Shown here piece by piece: positions 16,260 to 25,167 of a stretch of 37,121 nucleotides of DNA; position 1 is the stretch's first letter; every line of letters begins with the position of its first letter. Source of the DNA: an uncultured Lachnospiraceae bacterium (GTDB lineage: Bacteria > Bacillota > Clostridia > Lachnospirales > Lachnospiraceae); the NCBI GenBank assembly GCA_946566415.1, contig CAMNWW010000002.1, positions 1 through 37,121 on the forward strand, written 5' to 3'. The position numbers were made by a program, and so were the translations under genes. The notes below the pieces were generated by a model, which worked only from the letters and a program-made list of their open reading frames with translations, was not told the DNA's origin and ran no database searches.

Positions 16260-18086
16260 GTGTTTAAAAATTTGAAAATGAGAAACAAGCTTTTCCTCTC
16301 ATTCGGTACTGTGATTGTGTTTTACCTTATCACTGTTGTTTTATCGTTTGTTGGGTTAAGCCGTGTTTCAAGCGGATTGGCATCTTTTTATGAGGTCCCT
16401 TATCCGATGGTGCAGCATACGCTGGAACTTCAGTCGACTACCCGGCAGGTATATTTAGACCTGTTCCGCGCTCTTGTGGCCGATAATGCTTCCGACAGGC
16501 AGGTCACTTTGGCCGCTATCGAGGATGCCGCGAAGCAAAAAGATGCTTCTTTGGCAGCGCTGAAGGCGTGTTATGAAGGAGATCCGTCAACGCTTCAGGC
16601 AATCGAAGCAGCAGCAGCAAAAACCGGAACTTTAAGAGAAGAGGCGGCAGGTTACATAAAATCCGGCGATACCGATAACGCGCTGGCTACCATCACCGGC
16701 GATTATAATTCCGCTTGCGATGAGCTTGACGAAATTTTAAACCAGACCATTGACAGCGCGAAGATTACGGCGGATGATTATTATTCTTCCGGTATGTCCA
16801 CCAAGAAAATATGCCAGACCATTTTATTTGTACTTGCTATTGTGTGCGTCATTTTAACATTCCTTCTTATTTTCTGGATTGTTCGGGCAATTACACAGCC
16901 GTTGGCTGAGATTCAGACCGCTATGATAGCAATGTCAAAGGGCGATATGCATCCCGATGTTTCTTATCAGTCTAACGATGAGTTTGGCGATTTGGCGGAT
17001 AAGCTGCGGTTTGTACTGAGTACATTAGCCAGTTATATCGAGCATATCTGTTCTAAGATGGATTCGCTTGCAACAGGTGATTTCTCTGTAGATTTTGATA
17101 TGGATTATCTCGGTGAATTTGAATCTATTAAGTATTCCGGCTCTAAGATCCTGGAATCCTTGAACGATACTTTAAGCCAGCTTCATCAGGCAGCGGACCA
17201 GGTGGCAAGCGGCTCTGACCAGGTTTCAAGCGGCGCGCAGGCATTAAGCCAGGGCGCTACTGAGCAGGCAAGTTCCGTCGAAGAACTGGCGGCGACTTTG
17301 AACGATCTGTCTACCCAGGTTAATCAAAATGCTCAGAATTCCCGCGATATTAATAATTTGATCGCCCTTACCGCAGGTGAGGTTGACAACAGTAACCGTC
17401 AGATGGAACAGATGATGTCTGCCATGACGAAGATTAACGACTGCTCAAGCCAGATTGAAAAGATCATTAAGACGATCGAAGACATCGCTTTCCAGACCAA
17501 TATCCTTGCATTGAACGCCGCCGTTGAAGCAGCTCGTGCAGGAGAGGCCGGCAAGGGCTTTGCCGTTGTTGCAGATGAAGTCCGCAGCCTTGCTTCTAAG
17601 AGCGCGGAAGCGGCAAAGGATACCACGGTTCTGATCAGCAATTCTTTGAATGCTGTTTCCGAAGGAAATCAGATTGCGGCAGATACACAAAGCTCACTTT
17701 TGAAGGTTGTCGCCAATGCCCAGAAGATTGCGGACGGCATGGCAAAGATTACGGATGCTTCCGACTTGCAGGCCGAAGGAATCACACAGATCACGCAGGG
17801 AATCGACCAGATTTCTTCCGTTGTTCAGACCAATTCCGCGACTGCAGAAGAAAGCGCTGCTGCCAGTGAAGAGTTGTTCAGCCAGTCCAGCCTGCTTAAG
17901 AGTTTGGTCAGCAAGTTCCGGCTGAAAGGTATGCCTGCCGCGGTATCGGCTCCTCCGGTTTCAACCACGACTACGGATGAGCCGGATATGGATTTATCGT
18001 CAGGTACGAGCTATACTCCAAGCTATACCCCTACCAGCAGCAGTTATAGCTCTCCAAACTTTGTTGACGACAATGCGAAATATTAG
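16260..18086 (+). CDS. Methyl-accepting chemotaxis protein (4HB-like sensor)
   Basis: This is a membrane chemoreceptor of 608 residues. TM1 is at about 11-33 and TM2 at about 186-209, flanking an extracytoplasmic helical region of about 150 residues resembling four-helix-bundle sensors. A HAMP domain follows ([20 protein letters not shown]), then a second helical linker and the signalling tip [20 protein letters not shown] with [20 protein letters not shown]. The C-terminal about 50 residues are Ser/Thr/Tyr-rich and disordered. The start is GTG with AGGAGGAG 6 bases upstream; the in-frame ATG six codons later has no such site. The ligand is unknown. It stands alone and is followed by a strong terminator. 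Confidence 0.93.
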   Translation: MFKNLKMRNKLFLSFGTVIVFYLITVVLSFVGLSRVSSGLASFYEVPYPMVQHTLELQSTTRQVYLDLFRALVADNASDRQVTLAAIEDAAKQKDASLAALKACYEGDPSTLQAIEAAAAKTGTLREEAAGYIKSGDTDNALATITGDYNSACDELDEILNQTIDSAKITADDYYSSGMSTKKICQTILFVLAIVCVILTFLLIFWIVRAITQPLAEIQTAMIAMSKGDMHPDVSYQSNDEFGDLADKLRFVLSTLASYIEHICSKMDSLATGDFSVDFDMDYLGEFESIKYSGSKILESLNDTLSQLHQAADQVASGSDQVSSGAQALSQGATEQASSVEELAATLNDLSTQVNQNAQNSRDINNLIALTAGEVDNSNRQMEQMMSAMTKINDCSSQIEKIIKTIEDIAFQTNILALNAAVEAARAGEAGKGFAVVADEVRSLASKSAEAAKDTTVLISNSLNAVSEGNQIAADTQSSLLKVVANAQKIADGMAKITDASDLQAEGITQITQGIDQISSVVQTNSATAEESAAASEELFSQSSLLKSLVSKFRLKGMPAAVSAPPVSTTTTDEPDMDLSSGTSYTPSYTPTSSSYSSPNFVDDNAKY

Positions 18087-18100
18087 TATCTAAGAATTTA

Positions 18101-18142
18101 AAAGGGTCTGCAAAATGGATTTTACCATTTTGCAGACCCTTT
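18101..18142. terminator. Bidirectional terminator between convergent genes
   Basis: AAAGGGTCTGCAAAATGG (18101-18118) and its perfect complement (18125-18142) give an 18-base stem with a 6-base loop. It lies between the plus-strand chemoreceptor and the minus-strand gene ending at 18163. Confidence 0.9.
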
Positions 18143-18162
18143 GTTACTTTAAAAATTTCCAT

Positions 18163-18990
18163 TCAAAAATTCCAGAGTTCCTGTGAGCCATATTTAATCG
18201 GATCTGTCAGAAAATTACGGAACAACTTATCATACTCCTTCTGGTAATGGTCCGCCTTTTCCTGATCCTCCATCACACGGAAAAAGGTCGCCGCCTGCAT
18301 GAACTTATCTTGTGTCTGGTAATTGCATTCCAGCCCTGTCATCGCCTCCTCCATCAGACCGATCGCCTTCTCCTTTTGTCCCCGTCCTGCAAGGTAAGTT
18401 CCGCATGAGCAGACACACTCAAAATTGTCCGGCTCTTCGCGATACCAGTTTTCATACCAGGCATCGCTCTCTTCCACTCTCTTCAGACTGTAAAGCGCGT
18501 CTCCGATCGCGCGGTTGTAATCGTTCGGCCTTTCCTTTTCCCACGCAAAAGTCTTTTTGACATCGTGACAGAAATCTATTGCATCCTCAAACCTCCTCAG
18601 GCAGAAATACACCGTGACTACCTTGGGAAGCCATTCCGCAAAATTATACCGGAACTCTGTCGCCTCGTCCACGTCAAACAGCTCCAGCTTTCGATAAGCC
18701 TCCGCAACATTCTCCTTGATTCTCTCCCAGACCGGATACCACGCTTCGAGGCACTGTTCCATCTCATACTTTTCATATAGCCCGTCGCCCGTCCTTAGCG
18801 CCGCGGCTACTCCTTTCCAGAGATCGCCCTCCTCTTTCTCCCCGCCTTCATCCTCAAGGGCTTCCTCATCCCACTCGTCATCGTCCAGAAAATCCTCATC
18901 AAACAAATCATCGTCAAAAGACATTTTATCAAAATCCTTCTGGCGCTTTACCGCCTCAAATATAGACTTCTGTAAAAGTTGGTTTGACAT
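18163..18990 (-). CDS. Uncharacterised helical-repeat (TPR-like) protein
   Basis: I do not recognise a named family. From the ATG at 18988-18990, which has GGAGG 11 bases upstream (the ORF track begins earlier at a GTG), the protein has 275 residues. Residues about 20-55 are very acidic (FDDDLFDEDFLDDDEWDEE). The rest is helical with repeated aromatic and acidic positions, for example CLRRFEDAIDFCHDV, ALYSLKRVEESDAWYENWYR and YLAGRGQKEKAIGLMEEA, which resemble tetratricopeptide repeats. No signal peptide or membrane segment is present, so it is probably a cytoplasmic protein-interaction factor. It has its own promoter. Confidence 0.7.
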   Translation of the reverse strand: MSNQLLQKSIFEAVKRQKDFDKMSFDDDLFDEDFLDDDEWDEEALEDEGGEKEEGDLWKGVAAALRTGDGLYEKYEMEQCLEAWYPVWERIKENVAEAYRKLELFDVDEATEFRYNFAEWLPKVVTVYFCLRRFEDAIDFCHDVKKTFAWEKERPNDYNRAIGDALYSLKRVEESDAWYENWYREEPDNFECVCSCGTYLAGRGQKEKAIGLMEEAMTGLECNYQTQDKFMQAATFFRVMEDQEKADHYQKEYDKLFRNFLTDPIKYGSQELWNF

Positions 18991-19084
18991 CTTCGTACAT
19001 TCCTCCACATTGTTTCCTTCCCCAACCCTTATCCATCGTATTGCTTTTCTCCCATAAAATTCAATATTGCATATAAGCGTTTTT

Positions 19085-19113
19085 ATTATAGCAAATGTTC
19101 ACTCACTTGACTA
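19085..19113 (-). promoter_or_regulatory. Sigma-A-like promoter of the TPR-like gene
   Basis: On the minus strand TAGTCA (19108-19113) and a perfect TATAAT (19085-19090) are separated by 17 bases, about 95 bases before the start codon. Confidence 0.55.
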
Positions 19114-19121
19114 GTGTTTAT

Positions 19122-19640
19122 TTACCTTTTTCCGCCGTTCTCAGACAGCATCTCCTGTGTCAGTTCAAACGCAAGACGTTTCGTCCCGTCCTGAACAAAG
19201 ATGTTTCCGCAATACTGAAATCCATTCTTCTGCAGCACTCTTTGCATGACCTTATTATTCTCATGGGTGTCAATCCGCAGATGTCCCCCTGACTGTGCAA
19301 ACGCCCACCCGATGCAAAAGGAAGCAACGCCTCGTCTCCCCCTATCCGCCGCAATCCGATGGATAACCCCATAAGCAAAGTCACTCTTCCATTCCCCTTC
19401 ATAGATAACGGCATAATTTGGTTCCTCCATAACTTTAAAGAAAAACACGCCGATGATTTCCGTTCCATCCAGACACACATAGCTGTCGCCGTCGGCAATG
19501 TCCTTTAGGACCCTCATAGCCTGCGGCTCCTTCTCTCCCCACTGTGTCGGATTCCCGTTCTCTCTCATAAATGCCCTGGCATCCTCATAAATTTGTAATA
19601 TTCTTTCCAAATCCTCTTTCTTTGATTTCCTAATCTTCAT
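19122..19640 (-). CDS. GNAT-family N-acetyltransferase
   Basis: This is a 172-residue acyl-CoA-dependent acetyltransferase of the GNAT fold. It opens with MKIRKSKKEDLERILQIYED, the usual beta1-alpha1 start, carries the substrate strand GTEIIGVFFFKVM, and the acetyl-CoA-binding loop HRIAADRGRRGVASFC. The end has LRIDTHENNKVMQRVLQKNGF, typical of small-molecule or antibiotic-type GNATs. The substrate is unknown. It begins 33 bases after the stop of the GTPase-nuclease fusion gene on the same strand, so the two are probably cotranscribed. AAAGGA lies 11 bases upstream; a second AGAGGA abuts the ATG. Confidence 0.88.
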   Translation of the reverse strand: MKIRKSKKEDLERILQIYEDARAFMRENGNPTQWGEKEPQAMRVLKDIADGDSYVCLDGTEIIGVFFFKVMEEPNYAVIYEGEWKSDFAYGVIHRIAADRGRRGVASFCIGWAFAQSGGHLRIDTHENNKVMQRVLQKNGFQYCGNIFVQDGTKRLAFELTQEMLSENGGKR

Positions 19641-19673
19641 TCCTCTTTCATTCCTTTTTACAATATTTACTCT

Positions 19674-22427
19674 CTATTTTCTGCCAAGGCGTATTTTCTC
19701 CATGTCCGCCGCCAGTTCCCGGTCCATATGGTGAAATAAATAGTTCTTTCCCTGGTCTTTATGTTTTTCATATTCCTCCTGTATCTGCCTCCTGGTAAAC
19801 TCTATTTCATTTAAAAACTCACGGGATGAAATCAGCGTGCCGCCTTGTCCCAATGTAATGACCTGCTCCACACCGTCTGATGTCACCACCGTCACATGGT
19901 ATTTCCGTCCGATTTCATGCACCACTTTTTCAATATACTGGTCTGCAGTCTCCGCCTTTTTTGTATAAACCACATGGATATTGTGATATTTCAAAACTTC
20001 CATATTGAAGTTATCTACCTTATACGCATCAAACACCAGGATTAAAACGCATTTCTTAAACCCTTGATAGTTGCAGAGAATATCCATTAATTTATTCCTG
20101 GCAGCCTCGATATTTTCCTTTGCAAGCTCTTTCAGATCGTCCCATGCGAATATGACATTATATCCGTCTACCAACAAATATTCCTGCACGGCCTTTTCCT
20201 GTTTCCCCGGCTTCTTCTGTGAATCTGCCGTGACCGTCCTGGTTTCGCTGCTCCTCTTCCTCTCAACACGCCCGTATGTGCGGATGAAAATCTCCTCCAG
20301 TTCACAGTCTTGTTTACGGTTCCTCTCATATTCTCCATCACCGTATCTTTCGTGTATCCTTGACGGGCCCTTTCCGCCTTTAACCCCATCCAAATCCTGC
20401 TCTTCTGACTCTTCCCTGTCTTCTTCCTTATATAACTGGCTTTCAATATGCATATATTGGGGGACCTGGTCCCACGGCACATAAAATCCAGCCCCATGTG
20501 CGCAGAAAATAGAGCCTGGCGGATTTTCCACATCCCGTTCTGCGTCATAACCTGCTTCCTCTATGACTTCCTCTGCATTGGAACAGGGCGCATAACCCCC
20601 GAATTGACAGGAAATCCTGCCCTGTCCTCTGGTGTATGCATTGACTTCCCTTTGATAATCGCGCATCCCGGCGACCGGCGCCGTTCCTTTAAGAAGACAC
20701 ATTTCCCCGGCCGTCTCGGGAGCGGTAAATTCTCCTTGCATTTTCTGGATATCCGCCAGGGCGCGGCCTGTATATTCCGCCGGAACTTCCAGCCGGAATC
20801 TGTAATATGGTTCCAGAAGGACGCTGTCCGCCTGCATCAGCCCCTGCCTTACCGCACGGTAAGTGGCCTGCCGGAAATCGCCCCCTTCCGTATGCTTAAT
20901 ATGTGCCCGTCCCGCAAGCAGTGTAAACTTTATATCAGTGACTGCCGCTCCTGTCAGTACACCGCGGTGCTCTTTCTCTGCAAGATGTGTCAGAATCAGC
21001 CTTTGCCAGTTTCGATCCAGCACATCTTCGCTGCAACGGCTCGCGAACGTCACCCCGCTCCCCGCCTCGCCTGGCTCCAGAAGAAGATGCACCTCCGCAT
21101 AGTGGCGCAGCGGCTCAAAATGCCCTACTCCTTCCGCCGCCTTACGTATCGTCTCTTTATATACGATTTTCCCTGTGCCAAAAGAAGCCTTGATGCCGAA
21201 ACGCTCCTCAATCAGGCTGCGCAGGATTTCGATCTGAATCTCTCCCATGATCTGGGCATGAATTTCTTCCAGCTCCTCATTCCATACAATCCGAAGAAGA
21301 GGATCCTCCTCCTCCAACACCCTAAGATTTTGAAGCATTATATGGGGATCCACCGATTCCGGAAACAGCACACGGTAACTCAGCACCGGCTGAAGAACAG
21401 GCTTGGGGGACTCCTCCTCTGTTCCCAGACCTTCGCCGGGATATGTATGCGTAAGCCCCGTAACGGCGCAGACCACCCCCGCCTCAGCCTCCTGAAGCAT
21501 TTCAAATTTTTCTCCGGAATAGAGCCTGATCTGGTTCACCTTTTCTTCCCAAATCTCCGACGCATTTTCCGCGCTCCTGAGGTTGTCCTTAACCTTTAGT
21601 TTCCCTCTGGTGACCCGCAGATGCGTCAAACGGTTTCCCTGCAGATCCCGTGAAATCTTGTAGACTCTTGCTCCAAAAGAATCTCCCTGCTCCTTGCCAA
21701 GGGCCCGGTTTCCTATTGTAAAACGGCATATTCCTTCCAGAAGCCTGTCCACCCCCTGTATCTTAAGCGCCGAGCCAAAATAACAAGGGAAAACTTTCCG
21801 CTCCGCGATCAGACGGATAACCGAATCTTCCCCTATCCTCTCCTTCTCGATATACTCTTCCATCGCCTCCTCGTCAGAAAGCGCAAGCTGCTCCCAGAAC
21901 AGTTCCCGCTCTTCGGCTTCCTCATCAAAGGCAATACATCCCTCGTCCAGGATATTCTTCAATTCTTCCAATATTTTCTCCCGTTCCGTCCCCCTCTGGT
22001 CCATCTTGTTGACAAATACAAATACAGGTATCCCATACCTCTTTAACAGTCTCCAGAGCGTGCGGGTATGCCCCTGCACACCGTCCGCGCCGTTGATCAC
22101 AAGAATCGCATAATCCAGCACCGGAAGAGTCCTCTCTGTCTCCGCGGCAAAATCCACATGCCCCGGCGTGTCAAGCATCGTCATATATACGCCGTCCAGC
22201 ACAAGCTCCGCCTGTTTGGAGAAAATCGTAATCCCTCTGCCCCGCTCTAATATATGAGTATCCAGAAAGGCATCCCCATGGTCTACCCTCCCAGGTTTTC
22301 TTATATTTCCGCAAAGATACAGAATACTTTCCGATAATGTCGTCTTTCCCGCGTCTACATGGGCCAACAAACCCACACTAATATGTTTTCTATGTCCAAT
22401 TGGTTTATTTTCCGAGGTTTCCGCCAT
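19674..22427 (-). CDS. Tet(M)/EF-G-like translational GTPase fused to a YacP/Rae1-type NYN nuclease domain
   Basis: The protein has 917 residues. The N-terminal GTPase domain has AHVDAGKTT (22-30), RGITI (switch I), DTPGH (86-90) and NKMD (140-143). EF-G-like domains II to V follow, with HTEGGDFRQATYRAVRQGLM and the Tet(M)-like LLEPYYRFRLEVPAEYTGRA. In Tet(M) the corresponding domain IV loop contains Pro/Val/Ser residues that displace tetracycline; here it reads HIKHTEGGDF, so resistance is doubtful. A charged linker (about 690-745) leads to residues about 749-880, a YacP-like NYN domain: LLVDGYNVIFAW, LVFDAYK, ETADQYIE and VTSDGVEQ place the expected acidic residues. Bacillus YacP (Rae1) cleaves mRNA in the ribosomal A site. 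An RNA-cutting, ribosome-directed role is therefore inferred. The ribosome binding site lies in an inverted repeat. Confidence 0.85.
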   Translation of the reverse strand: MAETSENKPIGHRKHISVGLLAHVDAGKTTLSESILYLCGNIRKPGRVDHGDAFLDTHILERGRGITIFSKQAELVLDGVYMTMLDTPGHVDFAAETERTLPVLDYAILVINGADGVQGHTRTLWRLLKRYGIPVFVFVNKMDQRGTEREKILEELKNILDEGCIAFDEEAEERELFWEQLALSDEEAMEEYIEKERIGEDSVIRLIAERKVFPCYFGSALKIQGVDRLLEGICRFTIGNRALGKEQGDSFGARVYKISRDLQGNRLTHLRVTRGKLKVKDNLRSAENASEIWEEKVNQIRLYSGEKFEMLQEAEAGVVCAVTGLTHTYPGEGLGTEEESPKPVLQPVLSYRVLFPESVDPHIMLQNLRVLEEEDPLLRIVWNEELEEIHAQIMGEIQIEILRSLIEERFGIKASFGTGKIVYKETIRKAAEGVGHFEPLRHYAEVHLLLEPGEAGSGVTFASRCSEDVLDRNWQRLILTHLAEKEHRGVLTGAAVTDIKFTLLAGRAHIKHTEGGDFRQATYRAVRQGLMQADSVLLEPYYRFRLEVPAEYTGRALADIQKMQGEFTAPETAGEMCLLKGTAPVAGMRDYQREVNAYTRGQGRISCQFGGYAPCSNAEEVIEEAGYDAERDVENPPGSIFCAHGAGFYVPWDQVPQYMHIESQLYKEEDREESEEQDLDGVKGGKGPSRIHERYGDGEYERNRKQDCELEEIFIRTYGRVERKRSSETRTVTADSQKKPGKQEKAVQEYLLVDGYNVIFAWDDLKELAKENIEAARNKLMDILCNYQGFKKCVLILVFDAYKVDNFNMEVLKYHNIHVVYTKKAETADQYIEKVVHEIGRKYHVTVVTSDGVEQVITLGQGGTLISSREFLNEIEFTRRQIQEEYEKHKDQGKNYLFHHMDRELAADMEKIRLGRK

Positions 22428-22431
22428 AGAA

Positions 22432-22535
22432 AATGTCCCTTTCTGCTGTTTATTGTACTATATTGATGATGTTGCCCGATAAATGAGTCCACCGTCGGGC
22501 CCCATATTAATTATCATAACACAGAAAGGGACATT
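22432..22535 (-). promoter_or_regulatory. Leader of the GTPase-nuclease gene: inverted repeat that can hide the ribosome binding site
   Basis: AATGTCCCTTTCTG (minus strand, 22535-22522) is perfectly complementary to CAGAAAGGGACATT (22445-22432), and the second arm carries the AAAGG site ahead of the ATG at 22427. A competing inner stem, GCCCGA/TCGGGC, lies at 22500-22474. Two short open frames occur: MSLSVL (22534-22514), starting inside the first arm, and a 19-codon frame (22517-22458), overlapping it as ATGA; neither has a ribosome binding site. No convincing promoter was found upstream. The rest of the gap to 22655 holds nothing I can identify. Confidence 0.55.
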
Positions 22536-22655
22536 AGTCGATAAGTGAAAATTACGCAGCAGGCTTCAACGGCTGACGCCTCCTTTTGTTCATGCGTCCA
22601 TGATACGGCTCCACCGTTAAACAAACAATCGCTAAAAACCGAAACATTTTCTATA

Positions 22656-22691
22656 AAAGACGTATGAGATGGTCACATCTCATACGTCTTT
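22656..22691. terminator. Rho-independent-type terminator after the DUF4190-like gene
   Basis: AAAGACGTATGAGATG and its perfect complement form a 16-base stem with a GTCA loop, 3 bases after the stop codon of the minus-strand gene at 22695. It ends in CTTTTATAG on that strand. Confidence 0.85.
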
Positions 22692-22694
22692 GCC

Positions 22695-23366
22695 CTAAAT
22701 CGTACCTAATGTTATCATAATATTAAGTATCCACATGATAATCGCCACGCAGACCCCGATAATGCACAGCGCTTTTCCTGCCTTCGCTCTTCCCGCCATG
22801 CTGGAGCCGGAACCCATACGCGCCCTACCAAACCCGACGCACCCTAGAAGGATGCTCACTATCGGTATCAAAAATGCAGATACAAGGCTTAGTATCCCAA
22901 ATACAAGAGCCATATTGGCTGCTTTGGTATTGTCCACTGTCCTCACCGGGATCGGCTGCCCTGTAGGCAGTCCCATTGATCCGTTGAACGGCTGGGCGCC
23001 CATTGATCCATTCATCGGCTGCCCTCCCGCAGGTCCTTGCTGTACAGGAAGCGGCTGCTGAAGCGTTCTAAACAAATCTTCCAGGCTGTTCTTATAAGGT
23101 TTCTTAGAAAGAGTTCCGACAAATCCATCCAGATCCCACTCGCCTCCGACAGTCCCTTTCATCCACGCCTCTAAGTGGAACACCCCGCCTGCGTAAGACC
23201 ATTTCAGATATTTAAACCCTTCCATCATCGCGTCCCCTGCGCGGTATGCCGGTTCTCCATGCCAGTCAGACATGCTGAACTGATTCTTCTGCAAATAATC
23301 ATTCATGATAAAACTCACGAAATCGTCCGGTTTATTAAGCACCAGATCCTGCACATATCTTGCCAT
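22695..23366 (-). CDS. DUF4190-like membrane protein with an N-terminal soluble domain
   Basis: The 223-residue protein has an N-terminal soluble part of about 100 residues (VQDLVLNKPDDFVSFIMNDY, aromatic-rich, KWSYAGGVFHLEAWM) that I do not recognise, a Gly/Pro/Gln/Met spacer with a short duplicated element (PMNGSMGAQPFNGSMG), and a C-terminal pair of membrane helices (about 150-178 and 195-220) with the GILSLVSAFLIPIVSILLGCVGFGRAR pattern typical of DUF4190. No signal peptide is present; the helices near the C-terminus would anchor it with the N-terminus inside. It follows the CZB chemoreceptor by 45 bases and may be cotranscribed with it. Function is unknown. Confidence 0.75.
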   Translation of the reverse strand: MARYVQDLVLNKPDDFVSFIMNDYLQKNQFSMSDWHGEPAYRAGDAMMEGFKYLKWSYAGGVFHLEAWMKGTVGGEWDLDGFVGTLSKKPYKNSLEDLFRTLQQPLPVQQGPAGGQPMNGSMGAQPFNGSMGLPTGQPIPVRTVDNTKAANMALVFGILSLVSAFLIPIVSILLGCVGFGRARMGSGSSMAGRAKAGKALCIIGVCVAIIMWILNIMITLGTI

Positions 23367-23411
23367 TTACTTTTCCTCTTTTCCTCTCTTCCCTCGCCTC
23401 CGGCTTACTAC

Positions 23412-25064
23412 TTATCTCATCTGGCGGAGATTAAACTTACTTGTCTGCTCCTCCAGATAATGTACCTGCTCGAAGAGCTGCTGGCTCACCGCCGCCGACT
23501 CCTGACTGCTTGCGGAGTTCGTCTGTACCACTGAAGATATCTGGCTGAGTCCTTCACTTACCTGTGCAATCGCCGTCGCTTCATTCTCTACCGCTTGTGC
23601 TATTTTCCCGATCTCATTGTTAGACTTTGTTACAAGCGACAGCGTCTTCTCCAATGTATCGGAAACTTCGCCTACGATCCGGCTACCCTTTTGCGTTGCC
23701 TGAACAGAGTTCTCAATCAGTTCTTTCGTCGCTTTCGCCGCCTGGTCTGACTTCGCCGCCAAATTGCGCACTTCATCAGATACCACGGCAAAGCCCTTTC
23801 CTGCTTCTCCGGCACGCGCGGCTTCTACTGCCGCATTCAAGGCAAGTATGTTTGTCTGGAATGCGATATTTTCAATCGTCGCAATAATGTTGCTGATCTG
23901 CTGGGACGCCTGGCTGATGTCGGCCATCGCCGCTACCATCTCGCGCATCTGCTCGCCGCTGACGGAAACCTGCTCGCCTGTCTGACGTGCATTTTCCTGT
24001 GCTTCAGACGCTGTCTTCACATTCTGTTCCGCATTCTTAGCCAGTTCCTCCAACGTAGCGGACAACTCCTCCACTGCGCTTGCCTGCTGCGTCGCCCCCT
24101 GTGATAAAGACTGAGAGCTGCTGGAGAGCTGTTCCGCATTCCCGGATACATTGTGACCTGCCTGATATATCCCGGCAATCGTCCCGGAAAGTGAGTTTGT
24201 CAACGACTCGATAGATGTTTCGATAGACTGGAAATCCCCAATAAACGGCGCAGATGTATGGACGTTAAAATTCCCCACTGACAACTGTCCCATAATATTA
24301 TTAAGATCCTCAACATACTCATGAATCAGCCCAAGAGACTTATTCAAATTAGCTGCCAAATCCCCCAGCTCGTTCTTAGCTTTAATATCCAGTTCCAGTT
24401 CAAGACGCCCCCCCTCCAGCGGCCGGGTCTTTTCACTGATATACAGGATCGGGCTCACAATCTGCCGGATCACATACTGGATCAGGCTGATCAGACAGAA
24501 CAGTGCGATTACAAGGCAGACTCCGCAGAGTATGTTCATCATCAGGATTGTATTTTCCATATTTTTCATACTTTCCTGGCTCATAACCCCAGCCCGCTCG
24601 ATCGTCTGATCCAACAGACTCACAAGCTTGGAAAGAGTGCCCTGTATGGTATTCTGGTAATATGCCTGTGCCTGCGAAGGGCTTGTTTTCAGTCTGTTCA
24701 GCGCCTCTAACGCAGATTCATGCAGTTCTTTATGTAAGGGTTCCATCTCCGACTGAAGGGCAAGTATCGTCTCATCATCTGTTAATGCCTCCCCATACAG
24801 CCATTGTCCCAGGACACAGCCGGTCGAATCCGTGCTTCCCGTAAACTCCGTCCCGGCATATAACGCATTGCTCAGGTTGCTGGACCACTTATAATGTGCC
24901 GTCTCAGCTTTCTGTGCCTTATCCAGCACAAGCGCCGCTTCCGCCTGCCCCTCTTGCATATCCTGAATACGCATAATATTGATAGTCATCGTAACGCTAA
25001 ACAAAATTACGGAAACAAGCGTCGCTATTACGCGGGCTCCAACCATTGTCTTAATGCTCTTCAT
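23412..25064 (-). CDS. Methyl-accepting chemotaxis protein with CZB-type zinc-binding sensor region
   Basis: This chemoreceptor has 550 residues from the ATG at 25062-25064, which is preceded by GAGAGGAAATTGAG; the nine extra residues of the ORF track are unsupported. TM1 (about 9-32) and TM2 (about 175-200) flank the sensor. The sensor has the pattern AHYKW (H57), CVLGQWL (C83) and EPLHKELH (H111, H115), matching the 3-His/1-Cys zinc site of CZB domains. A HAMP-like segment and the signalling tip [20 protein letters not shown] with [20 protein letters not shown] follow. CZB domains sense zinc or oxidants such as hypochlorite in characterised examples; most are cytoplasmic, whereas here the site lies between the two membrane helices. 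Confidence 0.9.
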   Translation of the reverse strand: MKSIKTMVGARVIATLVSVILFSVTMTINIMRIQDMQEGQAEAALVLDKAQKAETAHYKWSSNLSNALYAGTEFTGSTDSTGCVLGQWLYGEALTDDETILALQSEMEPLHKELHESALEALNRLKTSPSQAQAYYQNTIQGTLSKLVSLLDQTIERAGVMSQESMKNMENTILMMNILCGVCLVIALFCLISLIQYVIRQIVSPILYISEKTRPLEGGRLELELDIKAKNELGDLAANLNKSLGLIHEYVEDLNNIMGQLSVGNFNVHTSAPFIGDFQSIETSIESLTNSLSGTIAGIYQAGHNVSGNAEQLSSSSQSLSQGATQQASAVEELSATLEELAKNAEQNVKTASEAQENARQTGEQVSVSGEQMREMVAAMADISQASQQISNIIATIENIAFQTNILALNAAVEAARAGEAGKGFAVVSDEVRNLAAKSDQAAKATKELIENSVQATQKGSRIVGEVSDTLEKTLSLVTKSNNEIGKIAQAVENEATAIAQVSEGLSQISSVVQTNSASSQESAAVSQQLFEQVHYLEEQTSKFNLRQMR

Positions 25065-25102
25065 CTCAATTTCCTCTCTTCTTAGAATCATTAGTTGATA
25101 TT

Positions 25103-25131
25103 AGTATAGCAGACCGTCTACTGCTTTTCAA
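25103..25131 (-). promoter_or_regulatory. Sigma-A-like promoter of the CZB chemoreceptor
   Basis: On the minus strand TTGAAA (25126-25131) and TATACT (25103-25108) are separated by 17 bases. The spacer holds a dyad AGCAG-N8-CTGCT, which could be a regulator site. Confidence 0.65.
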
Positions 25132-25167
25132 CGATTTATTTACCTTTGGCATCGCTTCCCTTCCGCT

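Noticed and set aside
20448-21599. 383-residue plus-strand ORF antisense to the GTPase-nuclease gene
   Set aside because: Shadow of a long, well-supported gene; composition is Arg/His/Leu-rich, as expected for an antisense frame.
19674-22427. Tetracycline-resistance gene (tet(M)/tet(W) class)
   Set aside because: Overall similarity is to that superfamily, but the domain IV loop differs and an extra nuclease domain is present; naming it a resistance gene would overstate the evidence.
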